Below, piece by piece: positions 1-9,086 of a DNA stretch of 64,000 nucleotides. Origin of the DNA: Chthoniobacter flavus Ellin428. Lineage in GTDB: Bacteria > Verrucomicrobiota > Verrucomicrobiia > Chthoniobacterales > Chthoniobacteraceae. The stretch spans positions 186,001 to 250,000 of the forward strand of contig NZ_ABVL01000007.1 of NCBI RefSeq assembly GCF_000173075.1, given 5' to 3'. The position numbers and the translations under genes are program-made. Numbering within the stretch: position 1 is the first letter of the stretch; each line of letters starts with the position of its first letter. Below the pieces are notes generated by a model. It was not told where the DNA came from. It did not search any database and saw only the letters and a program-made list of their open reading frames with translations.

Positions 1-1277
1 AAGCTTTCCGAGCAGATCAACCTCATCATTCACCACGATGACTTCGTGAAACTCGAAGGCACGTGGCGCGGATTGCACTATCTCGTTTCCAACACGGAAA
101 CAGACGAGAAGTTGAAGATTCGCGTGATGAACATCGGCAAGAAAGACCTGGGCCGCACGCTGAAGAAATTCAAAGGCACGGCGTGGGATCAGAGCCCGCT
201 GTTCAAAAAAGATCTACGAAAGAAGGAAATACGGCACGCCGGGGTGGTGCTCCTTACGGCTGCTTGATCGGCGACTACGAGTTCGATCACTCGCCGCAAG
301 ATGTGGAGGTGCTCACTGGGATGGCTCAGATCTCCGCTGCTTCCCATACGCCTTTCCTCACCGCGGCAGCGCCGACGTTGATGAATATGGAAACCTGGCA
401 GGAGCTGGGTAATCCGCGCGATCTCACCAAGATTTTCCAGACTCCGGAATACGCGGCCTGGCGTTCCCTGCGCTCTTCCGAGGATTCCCGTTACCTCGGG
501 TTGACGATGCCGCGAACGCTGGCTCGTCTGCCTTATGGCGCGAAGACTTCCCCGATCGAGGCATTCGACTTCGAAGAAGACACCGAAGGCGCCGAACACT
601 CCAAATACGTGTGGTCCAATGCGGCCTACGCGATGGGTGCGAACATCAACCGCTCCTTCAAGCTCAATGGTTGGTGCGCCCGTATTCGCGGTGCGGAAAG
701 TGGCGGCATGGTCGAAGGCCTGCCGGTGCACACCTTCCCGACGGATGACGGCGGCGTCGACATGAAGTGCCCGACGGAAATCGCCATCACGGATCGACGC
801 GAAGCTGAGTTGGCCAAGAATGGCATGATTCCGCTCTCGCACTGGAAGAATACCGATTACGCGGTCTTTGTAGGCGCCCAATCGCTGCAGAAGCCGCAGG
901 AGTACGACGATGATGATGCCACCGCGAATGCGAACCTGGCCGCCCGTCTGCCGTATCTTTTCGCCACCTGCCGCTTCGCGCACTACCTGAAGTGCATCGT
1001 GCGCGACAAAATCGGATCCTACAAATCCCGTGAAGATATGGAACGGTGGCTCAACGATTGGATCATGGAGTACGTCACTCCCGATCCGGACGCGAGCGAG
1101 GAAGCCAAGGCCAAGCGTCCGTTGGCGGACGCCAAAGTCGAGGTGGAGGAAGTGCCGGGTAACCCTGGCTATTACCAATCCAAATTCTATCTGCGACCGC
1201 ACTTTCAACTCGAGGGGCTCACCGTCTCGCTCCGCATGGTTAGCAAGCTTCCGTCCGAGAAGGGCGGAGAGGCTTAA
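1..1277 (+). CDS. tssC: TssC, T6SS contractile sheath large subunit (5' partial, frame-disrupted)
   Basis: TssC (VipB/ImpD) pairs with TssB to build the contractile sheath around the Hcp tube in the cytoplasm. The frame is open at base 1, so the N-terminus and tssB lie outside the window. Recognisable TssC blocks are LEGTWRGLHYLV, KKFKGTAWDQSPLFKK, GDYEFDHSPQDVE, EDSRYLGLTMPR, INRSFKLNGWCARIRG, GLPVHTFPTDDGG and, near the end, FYLRPHFQLEGLTVSLRMVSKLP. The frame starts in phase 1 and continues in phase 3. Between about 195 and 265 there are extra bases in AAAAAA, GAAAGAAGGAAA and GGGG runs, a net gain of about five. Removing them restores the family sequence, so I read this as one gene. Identity is secure; only the integrity of the frame is in doubt. 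Confidence 0.93.
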
Positions 1278-1358
1278 GCCACGCTGGGCGAGTCCCTGGG
1301 TAATCTCGAATTGAAAGTGTCCGCGAACCTCAAAACTAATTAATAGAAAGTCGAATAT

Positions 1359-1835
1359 ATGGCAGTAGACATGTTTCTTAAAATAGACGGCATACCTGGC
1401 GAGTCCAAGGACTCCCAGATGAAAGGCCAGATCCACATCGAGTCGTTCTCGTTCGGTGTTGAGCAAGTGGGTACGTCCGATTCCGGCGGCGGTTTGGGCG
1501 CGGGCAAGGCGAAGTTCGAAGATTTCGAGTTCACCATGCCGACGCAAAAAGCGAGCCCGAAGATCTATCTGGCGTGTGCCTCTGGCAAACACATCGGCAA
1601 CGCCGTCCTGAGCATCCGTAAAGCCGGCGGCAAGCAGGAGGTCTTCCTCAAGCATACCTTCGAGCACCTGCTGATTTCCTCGTTCCGCACCGCGAACGGC
1701 GATCCGCAGCCCTTGGATACGATCAAGTTCAACTTCGTCAAACTGACGACGGAGTACAAAGAACAAGACGACCAGGGCAAGCTGCTCGGCCCGGTCACCG
1801 CGAACTGGGACCTCAAGGCGAACAAGGGAGGTTAG
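1359..1835 (+). CDS. hcp: Hcp, T6SS inner-tube protein
   Basis: Hcp hexamers stack into the tube that is fired through the TssBC sheath, and they can carry small effectors. The 158-residue length and the features MAVDMFLKIDGIPGESKD, IHIESFSFGVEQ, FEFTMP and a C-terminal VTANWDLKANKGG are typical of the Hcp1 family (PF05638). It starts 81 bp after tssC, with only a weak purine stretch (GAAAG) before the ATG. A strong hairpin follows the stop. That would allow hcp to be transcribed more highly than the genes after it, as is usual for this abundant component. The frame is intact. Confidence 0.96.
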   Translation: MAVDMFLKIDGIPGESKDSQMKGQIHIESFSFGVEQVGTSDSGGGLGAGKAKFEDFEFTMPTQKASPKIYLACASGKHIGNAVLSIRKAGGKQEVFLKHTFEHLLISSFRTANGDPQPLDTIKFNFVKLTTEYKEQDDQGKLLGPVTANWDLKANKGG

Positions 1836-1859
1836 TCCCTAGCCAGTTAAGAAAACTTT

Positions 1860-1889
1860 GGGCAGAGGTCGCTCCCGCGGCCTCTGCCC
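1860..1889 (+). terminator. Hairpin terminator after hcp
   Basis: GGGCAGAGG and CCTCTGCCC form a 9-bp perfect stem, extended by GC pairs around a short TCCC loop. The sequence that follows (GCTGCTTCTTT) is moderately T-rich. It begins 25 bp after the hcp stop and probably causes partial termination within the T6SS operon. Confidence 0.7.
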
Positions 1890-1916
1890 GCTGCTTCTTT
1901 AGATGCCTAAAAATCA

Positions 1917-2708
1917 ATGAGCGCCGAAGACGCCGTCAAAGCGGGCCGCTTGGACGAAGCGCTGGAGGCGCTGCAAGGCGCCATCCGACAGTCCCCTGCG
2001 GATGCCAAGCTGCGACGTTTCCTTTTTCAGTTACATTGCGTGCTGGGGAATTGGCCGAAGGCGCTGACCCAGCTGCAAGTCCTTTCGGACATGGATTCCG
2101 AGAGCACCATGCTGGCCTCGATCTTTCAGCCGGTCATTCAGTGCGAATTACTGCGCGCGGAAGTTTTCAGCGGGAAACGCTCCCCGATTATTTTTGGTGA
2201 ACCGGAACAATGGGTTGGCCTGATGGTCCAGGCCAATGCGTTGATCGCGGAAAACCAGATCAAAGCCGCGAGCGAACTGCAGGCCCAGGCCCTGGAAGCG
2301 GCTCCGGCCGTGGCGGGTTCGGTGAATGGGGAGCCGTTTGAATGGATGGCCGATTCCGATTCCCGATTGGGGCCGGTCATGGAAACGATGATCGAGGGCA
2401 AGTACTGCTGGGTTCCCTTTACCCGGCTCAAAAAGCTCCTCATCGAGCCGCCCAAGGATTTGCGCGACTTGGTGTGGATTCCGGCGAGCTTCATCTGGAC
2501 GAATGGCGGAAATGCCTCCGGCTTTATTCCCGCGCGTTATCCCGGCACCGAGCTGGTCAACGACAGTGCTTTGCGGCTGGCGCGCAAAACGGAATGGTCC
2601 GATCGAGGGAACAACGTCTTTACCGGATTGGGGCAAAGGATTTTTGCCACCGATCAGGCCGAGATTCCGCTCTTTGAAGTCCGCACTTTGGAGTTTGCGG
2701 GAACGTAA
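1917..2708 (+). CDS. tagJ: TagJ/ImpE-family T6SS accessory protein
   Basis: This 263-residue protein matches the ImpE/TagJ family. It has an N-terminal TPR-like helical region (AGRLDEALEALQGAIRQSPADAKLRRFLFQLHC-type spacing), the block GEPFEWMADSDSRLGP near residue 140, then WVPFTRLKKL and a DLVWIPASFIW segment. In studied systems TagJ binds the sheath protein TssB and helps ClpV recycle contracted sheaths. It is found in only some T6SS subtypes. The gene lies between hcp and tssE in the same orientation, which suits a sheath or baseplate accessory role. The ATG at 1917 fits the family start. Confidence 0.85.
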   Translation: MSAEDAVKAGRLDEALEALQGAIRQSPADAKLRRFLFQLHCVLGNWPKALTQLQVLSDMDSESTMLASIFQPVIQCELLRAEVFSGKRSPIIFGEPEQWVGLMVQANALIAENQIKAASELQAQALEAAPAVAGSVNGEPFEWMADSDSRLGPVMETMIEGKYCWVPFTRLKKLLIEPPKDLRDLVWIPASFIWTNGGNASGFIPARYPGTELVNDSALRLARKTEWSDRGNNVFTGLGQRIFATDQAEIPLFEVRTLEFAGT

Positions 2709-2759
2709 TTCCTTTTCTCCGCGCAGTGCCGGAAGCCCTTTTCGCCACGTCGACACGCC

Positions 2760-3248
2760 ATGCCAGACCCCGTCCAATCTGAGCGCATCCAGCCCTGCTT
2801 GTTGGACCGTCTCACGGATGAGCAGCCGGAAAACCGCATCGAGAGCCGGAATGCCCGCGTCATCTCTCCGTCGCGTTATCGCGATGCGGTCCTGCGCGAT
2901 GTCCGCTGGCTCTTCAATACCAGTTCGCGCCTGGCCTCGGAAGACATGGCGGAATTTCCCGAAGTCGCCGCCTCGGTGCTCAGCTATGGCATCCGGGATT
3001 TGTGCGGGCGTGTGACCTCGTCGGTCGATATCCCGGAACTCGAGCGCGAACTGACCAACGCGATGATCGCCTTTGAGCCGCGGATCATTCCCGGAACATT
3101 GCAGATTCGCGGCCTTCAGGACGGCAGCGGTTCGGCCCCGAGCATGCTGACCTTCGAGATCAACGCCGAGCTTTGGGCAAACCCCGTTCCGGAACACCTT
3201 TTCATCAAGACGGAAATCGATCTCGAGACAGGACACTGTCACGTATGA
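2760..3248 (+). CDS. tssE: TssE, gp25-like T6SS baseplate wedge protein
   Basis: TssE is the gp25-like baseplate protein that helps start sheath polymerisation. The 162-residue product has the family pattern: an N-terminal PCLLDRLTD motif (residues about 18-26), SRYRDAVLRDVRWLFNT, a central SVLSYGIRDLCG block (the conserved 'YG' segment), an ELTNAMIAFEPRI helix, and a C-terminal beta region (MLTFEINAELWANPVPEHLFIKTEIDLETG, broken here by ordinary loops). It sits 51 bp after tagJ and directly before tssF, a classical tssEFG order. The frame is complete. Confidence 0.92.
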   Translation: MPDPVQSERIQPCLLDRLTDEQPENRIESRNARVISPSRYRDAVLRDVRWLFNTSSRLASEDMAEFPEVAASVLSYGIRDLCGRVTSSVDIPELERELTNAMIAFEPRIIPGTLQIRGLQDGSGSAPSMLTFEINAELWANPVPEHLFIKTEIDLETGHCHV

Positions 3249-3322
3249 TTGCGAGCTTGGTGTTTTCCGCGCGCAAATACTAGACTGCGCCCGGAGGCCA
3301 AGTTCTTTCCGCCATCCCCGAA

Positions 3323-5200
3323 ATGGACCGTCGCTTACTCGACCACTATAATAACGAGCTGCATCACCTGCGCGCCACGGCCACGGAATTCGCCAACGAA
3401 TTTCCGAAGATCGCCGGGCGCCTCGCCCTCGACCGGGGCGACAAAGATCTCTGCGCGGACCCCTTCGTCGAGCGGTTGCTCGAAGGCTTTGCCTTTCTCA
3501 CCGCCCGCATCCAGGTCAAGTTCGATGCGGAATTTCCGCGGTTCTCCCAATCGCTGATCGAGACCGTCTATCCGCAATACCTTTCTCCGGTTCCGTCGAT
3601 GACGGTCGTCCGCTTTTCGCCGGACGAGCAAGCTACCCAACTTGGCGAAGGTTTCGTCATTCCGCGAGGGACCTCGCTGCGGAGCAACCTGGGCCGCAAC
3701 GACCGCACGGCGTGCGAGTATCGCACCGCTCACCAGGTCAAACTGTGGCCGATTCGGTTGGTGGAAGCGCAGTACTACACGCGCGACGTCAACCAGCTCG
3801 GTCTCCCCGGTGATCTCGGCGCGCGCGCGGCCATCCGGTTGCGGCTCCGGACCACTCACGGAAAACCATTCAACTCGCTGAAGTTGAACGAGCTCCCACT
3901 CTTTCTTCGAGGCTCCGACGAAATTCCGGTCAGCATCTACGAGCAGATTTTCTCCCGCGGCAAACGGGTTATCGTCCAGGCCAACACCAACACCCACGAG
4001 AAGCCGCGGTTCACTCTCCCGGTGCAAACCCTGCGGCGCGTCGGTTTTCGCGAAGACGAAGCGCTGCTGCCGCCGGCGCCGCGCGGCTTCGAGGGGTATC
4101 GCCTGCTGCGCGAATACTTCTCCTTCCCGCAACGCTTTCAATTTTTCGAGTTCGGCGGTCTGCAGCCGGTGCTGAGCCAGTGCGATACCGCTGAGGTGGA
4201 TTTGATCATTCCCCTGGCCGAAGCGGAGACGCGACTGGAGGGGCGGATCGATGCCTCCAGCTTTGAGCTGTTCTGCACGCCGGCGATTAATCTCTTTTCC
4301 AAGCGCGTCGATCACATCCTGCTCTCGGAGAAACAATCGGAATTTCACGTGGTGCCCGACCGCACCAAACCGTGGGACTTCGAGGTGTTCCAAATTGATA
4401 GCGTCACGGCGTACGGCTCCCGCTCCGGTGAAGAGCAACCCTTCCGGCCGTTCTATCGCTCCCACGACACCGACCACGCAGCCGGCGCTTTCTACACCAT
4501 GAACCGGACGCCCCGGGTCCTGGCGGAAAAGGAACGCAAATTTGGCCAGGTTTCTTCCTATGTCGGCACGGAGGTTTACCTCTCGTTGGTCGATTCCCAG
4601 GCGGCGCCGTATTCCAGCGACTTGCAGCAACTGGGCGTGATCGCGCTCTGCACCAATCGGCACCTGCCGTTGACGATGGCCATCGGCGGAGGGCGGACCG
4701 ATTTTTCCATGGAGATCAACGCGCCCATCGGCGAAATCCGGGTGCTCAGCGGCCCTACCGCGCCGCGGCCGCCCCATCCGGAAGGGGAAGTCACCTGGCG
4801 CATGATCAGCCATCTCTCGCTGAATTACCTTTCGCTGTTGGATTCACCCGACGGTGAGGGCGCGAGCGCCTTGCGGGAAATCCTCAAGCTCTACGTCGAA
4901 CGCTCCGAAACGCAGATGGCACGGCAGATCGCCGGCCTGCGTTCCGCGCACTCCAAGCCCATCATCCGCCGCGTGGAAACATCGGGACCGATCACCTTTG
5001 CTCGCGGGATCGAGATCACCACCGAGTTCGACGAGTCGCACTTCGAAGGCAGCGGCGTCTTCATTCTCGGCGCGGTGCTGGAGAACTTTTTTTCGCGTTA
5101 CGTCTCGCTGAATTCCTTTACCGAAACCGTCATCCGCTCGCAGCAACGCGGAGAAATCATGCGATGGAAACCTCAGATCGGAAAACGCCAACTGATCTGA
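3323..5200 (+). CDS. tssF: TssF, T6SS baseplate protein
   Basis: TssF (ImpG/VasA) forms the TssF2-TssG baseplate wedge with TssG and TssK. The 625-residue length is normal for the family. The start MDRRLLDHYNNELHHLR, then EFANEFPKIAGRLAL, FVERLLEGFAFLTARIQ and a SLIETVYPQYLSPVPSM block are characteristic TssF N-terminal sequences. The C-terminal SHFEGSGVFILGAVLENFF and SLNSFTETVI segments are also typical. Its last 37 bases overlap the start of tssG, which suggests translational coupling of two proteins that assemble together. Confidence 0.95.
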   Translation: MDRRLLDHYNNELHHLRATATEFANEFPKIAGRLALDRGDKDLCADPFVERLLEGFAFLTARIQVKFDAEFPRFSQSLIETVYPQYLSPVPSMTVVRFSPDEQATQLGEGFVIPRGTSLRSNLGRNDRTACEYRTAHQVKLWPIRLVEAQYYTRDVNQLGLPGDLGARAAIRLRLRTTHGKPFNSLKLNELPLFLRGSDEIPVSIYEQIFSRGKRVIVQANTNTHEKPRFTLPVQTLRRVGFREDEALLPPAPRGFEGYRLLREYFSFPQRFQFFEFGGLQPVLSQCDTAEVDLIIPLAEAETRLEGRIDASSFELFCTPAINLFSKRVDHILLSEKQSEFHVVPDRTKPWDFEVFQIDSVTAYGSRSGEEQPFRPFYRSHDTDHAAGAFYTMNRTPRVLAEKERKFGQVSSYVGTEVYLSLVDSQAAPYSSDLQQLGVIALCTNRHLPLTMAIGGGRTDFSMEINAPIGEIRVLSGPTAPRPPHPEGEVTWRMISHLSLNYLSLLDSPDGEGASALREILKLYVERSETQMARQIAGLRSAHSKPIIRRVETSGPITFARGIEITTEFDESHFEGSGVFILGAVLENFFSRYVSLNSFTETVIRSQQRGEIMRWKPQIGKRQLI

Positions 5201-6180
5201 CCCGGGGGCTGGCGGAAAACCCGCAGGCCTACAATTTTTTCCGGGCCGTGCGCTTGCTCGAGGCCCGGCATCGAGATCGGCCGCGCCTCGGTAAGTCCGT
5301 CGATCCGCGGGAGGACCCGGTGCGTTTCGGTCAGCATCCGTCGCTGACTTTTTCCCGTTCCACCATCGATTCCTTCACCGAAGGCGGAGCGCAGCCGCAT
5401 CGCCTGTTCGTGAATTTCATGGGATTGTTTGGTCCGAATGGCCCGCTTCCTCTGCACATCACGGACTACGCGCGGGACCGCGAATCGAACGCCAAGGACC
5501 GGACGATCGCCGGGTTTCTCAACATCTTCCATCACCGTCTTCTGTCGCTGTTCTATCGCGCCTGGGCGGTGAATCAAAAAGCCGTCGATCTCGATCGTCC
5601 GGAAGAGGCCAGCTTTGCCCGTTTCATCGCCAGCTTCATCGGGCTGGGCATTCCGGAATTACGCAAGCGCGACTCCATTTCCGATTGGGCGAAGCTATAT
5701 TACTCCGGTTGGTTGTCTTCGCAGACCCGGAACGCCGAAGGACTGGAAACGATCCTGGGCGATTACTTCCAGATGCCCATCCGGATCATTTCCTTCGTGG
5801 GGCATTGGCTGCGCCTGCCGGAACACAGCGTCTGCCGTCTCGGCGAACAGCCGGAGACCGGCACCCTCGGCCGCAGCGCCGTCATTGGCTCCCGGGTGTG
5901 GGATTGCCAGTTGAAATTCCGGGTGCGCATTGGCCCGGTGGGACTCGCGCAACTGCAACGGCTTCTGCCGGGCGGCAAGACTTTCGTCCGGTTGCAGGAC
6001 TGGGTGCGCAGCTACTGCGGCGATGAATATCTGTGGGATGCGCAAGTTGTCTTGAAAAAGGAGGAAGTGCCCTCGATCCAACTCGGCGGTGGCGGCCTGC
6101 TGGGCTGGACTACGTGGCTCAAGAGCAAGCCTTCCGAGAAGGATGCCGAAGATTTGATCCTCGAACCGAAGTTAGGATGA
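5164..6180 (+). CDS. tssG: TssG, T6SS baseplate protein
   Basis: TssG (ImpH/VasB) is the partner of TssF in the baseplate wedge. The 338-residue protein shows the family pattern: an N-terminal PQAYNFFRAVRLLE block, VRFGQHPSLTFSRSTI, NFMGLFGPNGPLPLHIT (the conserved 'GLFGPNGPLP' signature), FLNIFHHRLLSLFYRAWA, and a C-terminal VWDCQLKFRVRIGPVGL block. The start lies inside the tssF reading frame, with a 37-bp overlap. The frame is intact. A 122-bp spacer separates it from clpV. Confidence 0.95.
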   Translation: METSDRKTPTDLTRGLAENPQAYNFFRAVRLLEARHRDRPRLGKSVDPREDPVRFGQHPSLTFSRSTIDSFTEGGAQPHRLFVNFMGLFGPNGPLPLHITDYARDRESNAKDRTIAGFLNIFHHRLLSLFYRAWAVNQKAVDLDRPEEASFARFIASFIGLGIPELRKRDSISDWAKLYYSGWLSSQTRNAEGLETILGDYFQMPIRIISFVGHWLRLPEHSVCRLGEQPETGTLGRSAVIGSRVWDCQLKFRVRIGPVGLAQLQRLLPGGKTFVRLQDWVRSYCGDEYLWDAQVVLKKEEVPSIQLGGGGLLGWTTWLKSKPSEKDAEDLILEPKLG

Positions 6181-6302
6181 AAACGCGCTTTCTCCAAATC
6201 GCCACTCGCCATGTCCCGTCTGCTCCAGTTAGCATTAGTGACAGCGATCTTCGACTTCGACAGCCGATGAATTGAACCTCTTCAAATCACCCCCTCGCCC
6301 AC

Positions 6303-9005
6303 ATGGAAATCCGCCGCGCCACTCTCTTCGGAAAACTCAATCAACTCGGTTACAAAAGCATCGAAAGTGCAACCACGCTCTGCAAGATGCGCGGCAACGC
6401 CTATGTCGAGTTGGTGCACTGGCTCAACCAGATCCTGAACCAGCAGGACTCCGACTTGCATCGGATCGCCCGGCACTACGGCCTGGATGGTTCGCGCCTG
6501 GCGGCCGACCTGACCGCGACGCTCGACAAGCTGCCGCGCGGAGCGACGGCGATCTCGGATTTCTCGCCGCACATTGAAGAAACCATCGAGCGCGCGTGGA
6601 CTTATGCTTCGCTGCTCTTCGGCGATTCCCGTATTCGCACCGGCCATCTCGCCATCGCTCTGACCCAGGCGCCGAGCTTGAAGAACGTCTTCACCAGCAT
6701 CTCCAAGGAGTTTGGGAAAATCAAAGCCGAGGATCTTTCCGATAACCTGGAGAAGATCGTAAACGGTTCGCCGGAAGACTCCATGGCGGCACGGGACGGA
6801 GGCGCCGGCGCGGCTACTTCGGAAGGCGGTGCCCCGGCGCCCGCGGCCATGGGCAAACAGGAAGCACTGGCCAAATTCTCCGTCGACCTGACCGACAAGG
6901 CGCGCAAGGGAGAGATCGACCCAATCGTCGGCCGCGACGAGGAGATTCGGCAGATCGTCGATATCCTCATGCGCCGCCGGCAGAACAATCCGATCCTCAC
7001 CGGTGAAGCCGGCGTCGGCAAAACCGCGGTCGTGGAAGGTTTCGCCCTGCGCATCGCCTCCGGCGATGTGCCGCCGCAGCTCAAGGATGTCTCGCTGCGC
7101 ACGCTCGACCTCGGGCTGCTCCAGGCCGGTGCGAGCATGAAGGGCGAATTTGAAAATCGTCTGCGTCAGGTCATCGAAGAAGTGCAGGCTTCGCCCAAGC
7201 CGATCATCCTTTTCATCGACGAAGCGCACACCCTGATCGGCGCCGGTGGCGCGGCCGGGCAGGGCGATGCCGCGAATCTGCTCAAGCCCGCGCTCGCGCG
7301 GGGCACGCTGCGCACGATCGCCGCAACGACCTGGGCGGAATACAAAAAGTATTTCGAGAAGGATCCCGCGCTGACCCGCCGTTTCCAGGTCATCAAAGTC
7401 GAGGAACCCGACGAAGAGAAAGCCGTGCGCATGATTCGCGGGCTGGCTCCGGTCCTCGAGAAACATCACCGCGTGCTCGTGCTCGACGAAGCGCTGGAGT
7501 CCGCGGCGCGCCTTTCCCATCGCTACATTCCGTCGCGGCAATTGCCGGACAAAGCGGTGAGCCTCATCGACACCGCCTGCGCGCGGGTGGCGATCAGCCA
7601 GCATGCCACGCCGCCGCAGGTGGAAGACACGCGCCGGCAGATCGAATCGCTCGACACCGAACTCGGCATCCTCAAGCGGGAATTGAACACCGGTTCGTCC
7701 CACGAAGAGCGCATTGCGGAAATCGAGAAACAACTGGTCGAGCGCAAGGCGCATCTCGAGGAACTCAACGGACATTGGACGAAGGAGAAGGAACTCGTCG
7801 GGAAGATCATCGACTTGAAGGACAAGCTGAACGCCGCGGCGAATCCGCCCGCCGAAGCGAAGAAGGACGGCGCCGCGGCAGCCAAGCCGGAAACACCCGC
7901 TGCCCCGCCGGTCGACCGGACCGCGTTGCTCGCCGAACTGCGGACGCTCGAAGCGGATCTGGCCGCGCTCCAGGGCGAAAGCCCGCTCGTTTTCCCGAAG
8001 GTCGACGAACAGGCCGTCGCCGCCGTCATCGCCGACTGGACCGGCATTCCTGTCGGGCGCATGGTCAAAAACGAAATCCAGGCGCTGCTCTCGCTGGCCG
8101 ATACGCTGGAAAAGCGCGTGGTCGGTCAACGCCACGGTTTGGACGCCATCGCCAAACGCATTCAGACCACGCGCGCCGGTCTCGAAAACCCGAACAAGCC
8201 GATCGGTGTCTTCATGCTCGCCGGACCCAGCGGCGTCGGCAAAACGGAAACCGCGCTGACCCTGGCCGAAATGCTCTTCGGCGACGAGAGCAGCTTGATC
8301 ACGATCAACATGAGCGAATTCCAGGAGGCGCACACCGTCTCCACGCTCAAGGGCTCGCCTCCCGGCTATGTCGGCTACGGCGAAGGTGGTGTGCTCACCG
8401 AAGCGGTGCGCCGCCGTCCTTACAGCGTCGTGCTGCTCGACGAAGTCGAGAAAGCGCACCCGGACGTGCACGAGATTTTCTTCCAGGTCTTCGACAAGGG
8501 CAGGATGGAAGACGGCGAAGGCAGGCTCATCGATTTCAAGAACACGGTCATCATCCTCACGACCAACGCGGGCAGCGACCTGATCATGAACCTGTGCAAG
8601 GATCCCGAACTCAAGCCGGACGTGGAAGGCATCGTCAAAGCCCTGCGCCAGCCGCTGCTCAAGGTCTTCCCCGCCGCGCTCCTCGGACGTATTTTCGTCA
8701 TCCCGTACTACCCGTTGAGCGACGACATGCTGAAGTCGATCATCCGCCTGCAGCTCAACCGGATTGCCTCCCGCTTGAACGAATCGCAGGGCATTCCGTT
8801 CACCTACGACGACGAAGTCGTCAAACTCATCGCCAGCCGTTGCACCGAGCTCGAAAGCGGCGGGCGCATGGTCGATGCGATCCTCACCCAAACCCTGCTG
8901 CCGGAGATCAGCCGCGAATTCCTCACGCGGACGATGGAAGGCACCCCTGCAAAGAGCGTGCAGGTTGGGGTAAAGGATGCCAATTTTACCTACACGTTCT
9001 CGTGA
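6303..9005 (+). CDS. clpV: TssH/ClpV, AAA+ ATPase recycling the contracted sheath
   Basis: ClpV disassembles contracted TssBC sheaths so the subunits can be reused. The 900-residue protein has a ClpV-type N-domain (residues 1-160, including the LNQLGYKSIESATTLCK helix), AAA1 with Walker A GEAGVGKTA and Walker B ILFIDEAHTL, a middle coiled-coil region with a short Ala/Pro-rich insertion, and AAA2 with Walker A GPSGVGKTE and Walker B VVLLDEVEKAHPD. The YVGYGEGG pore loop and the C-terminal D2-small domain are present. The N-domain and the surrounding tss genes separate it from housekeeping ClpB. The frame is complete. Confidence 0.96.
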   Translation: MEIRRATLFGKLNQLGYKSIESATTLCKMRGNAYVELVHWLNQILNQQDSDLHRIARHYGLDGSRLAADLTATLDKLPRGATAISDFSPHIEETIERAWTYASLLFGDSRIRTGHLAIALTQAPSLKNVFTSISKEFGKIKAEDLSDNLEKIVNGSPEDSMAARDGGAGAATSEGGAPAPAAMGKQEALAKFSVDLTDKARKGEIDPIVGRDEEIRQIVDILMRRRQNNPILTGEAGVGKTAVVEGFALRIASGDVPPQLKDVSLRTLDLGLLQAGASMKGEFENRLRQVIEEVQASPKPIILFIDEAHTLIGAGGAAGQGDAANLLKPALARGTLRTIAATTWAEYKKYFEKDPALTRRFQVIKVEEPDEEKAVRMIRGLAPVLEKHHRVLVLDEALESAARLSHRYIPSRQLPDKAVSLIDTACARVAISQHATPPQVEDTRRQIESLDTELGILKRELNTGSSHEERIAEIEKQLVERKAHLEELNGHWTKEKELVGKIIDLKDKLNAAANPPAEAKKDGAAAAKPETPAAPPVDRTALLAELRTLEADLAALQGESPLVFPKVDEQAVAAVIADWTGIPVGRMVKNEIQALLSLADTLEKRVVGQRHGLDAIAKRIQTTRAGLENPNKPIGVFMLAGPSGVGKTETALTLAEMLFGDESSLITINMSEFQEAHTVSTLKGSPPGYVGYGEGGVLTEAVRRRPYSVVLLDEVEKAHPDVHEIFFQVFDKGRMEDGEGRLIDFKNTVIILTTNAGSDLIMNLCKDPELKPDVEGIVKALRQPLLKVFPAALLGRIFVIPYYPLSDDMLKSIIRLQLNRIASRLNESQGIPFTYDDEVVKLIASRCTELESGGRMVDAILTQTLLPEISREFLTRTMEGTPAKSVQVGVKDANFTYTFS

Positions 9006-9015
9006 TGTAGCCTCC

Positions 9016-9066
9016 AGCGTGGAGCAGCGGACGCCGGATCCAAGTCCGGCTCTGCTGAGCCGCGCT
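9016..9066. terminator. Hairpin between clpV and vgrG
   Basis: An imperfect stem (AGCG...AGCAG...GCCGGA / TCCGGC...CTGCT...CGCT) with loop TCCAAG fills most of the 81-bp spacer. No T tract follows, so it may be an attenuator or RNA-processing site, or a small palindromic repeat, rather than a true terminator. Confidence 0.45.
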
Positions 9067-9086
9067 GTACAATCCATCCATTCCCT

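Noticed and set aside
6282..9077. A 931-codon open frame opposite clpV
   Set aside because: It is the antisense of a high-GC gene; its translation is Arg/Gly/Asp-rich without motifs, whereas clpV on the + strand is fully recognisable.
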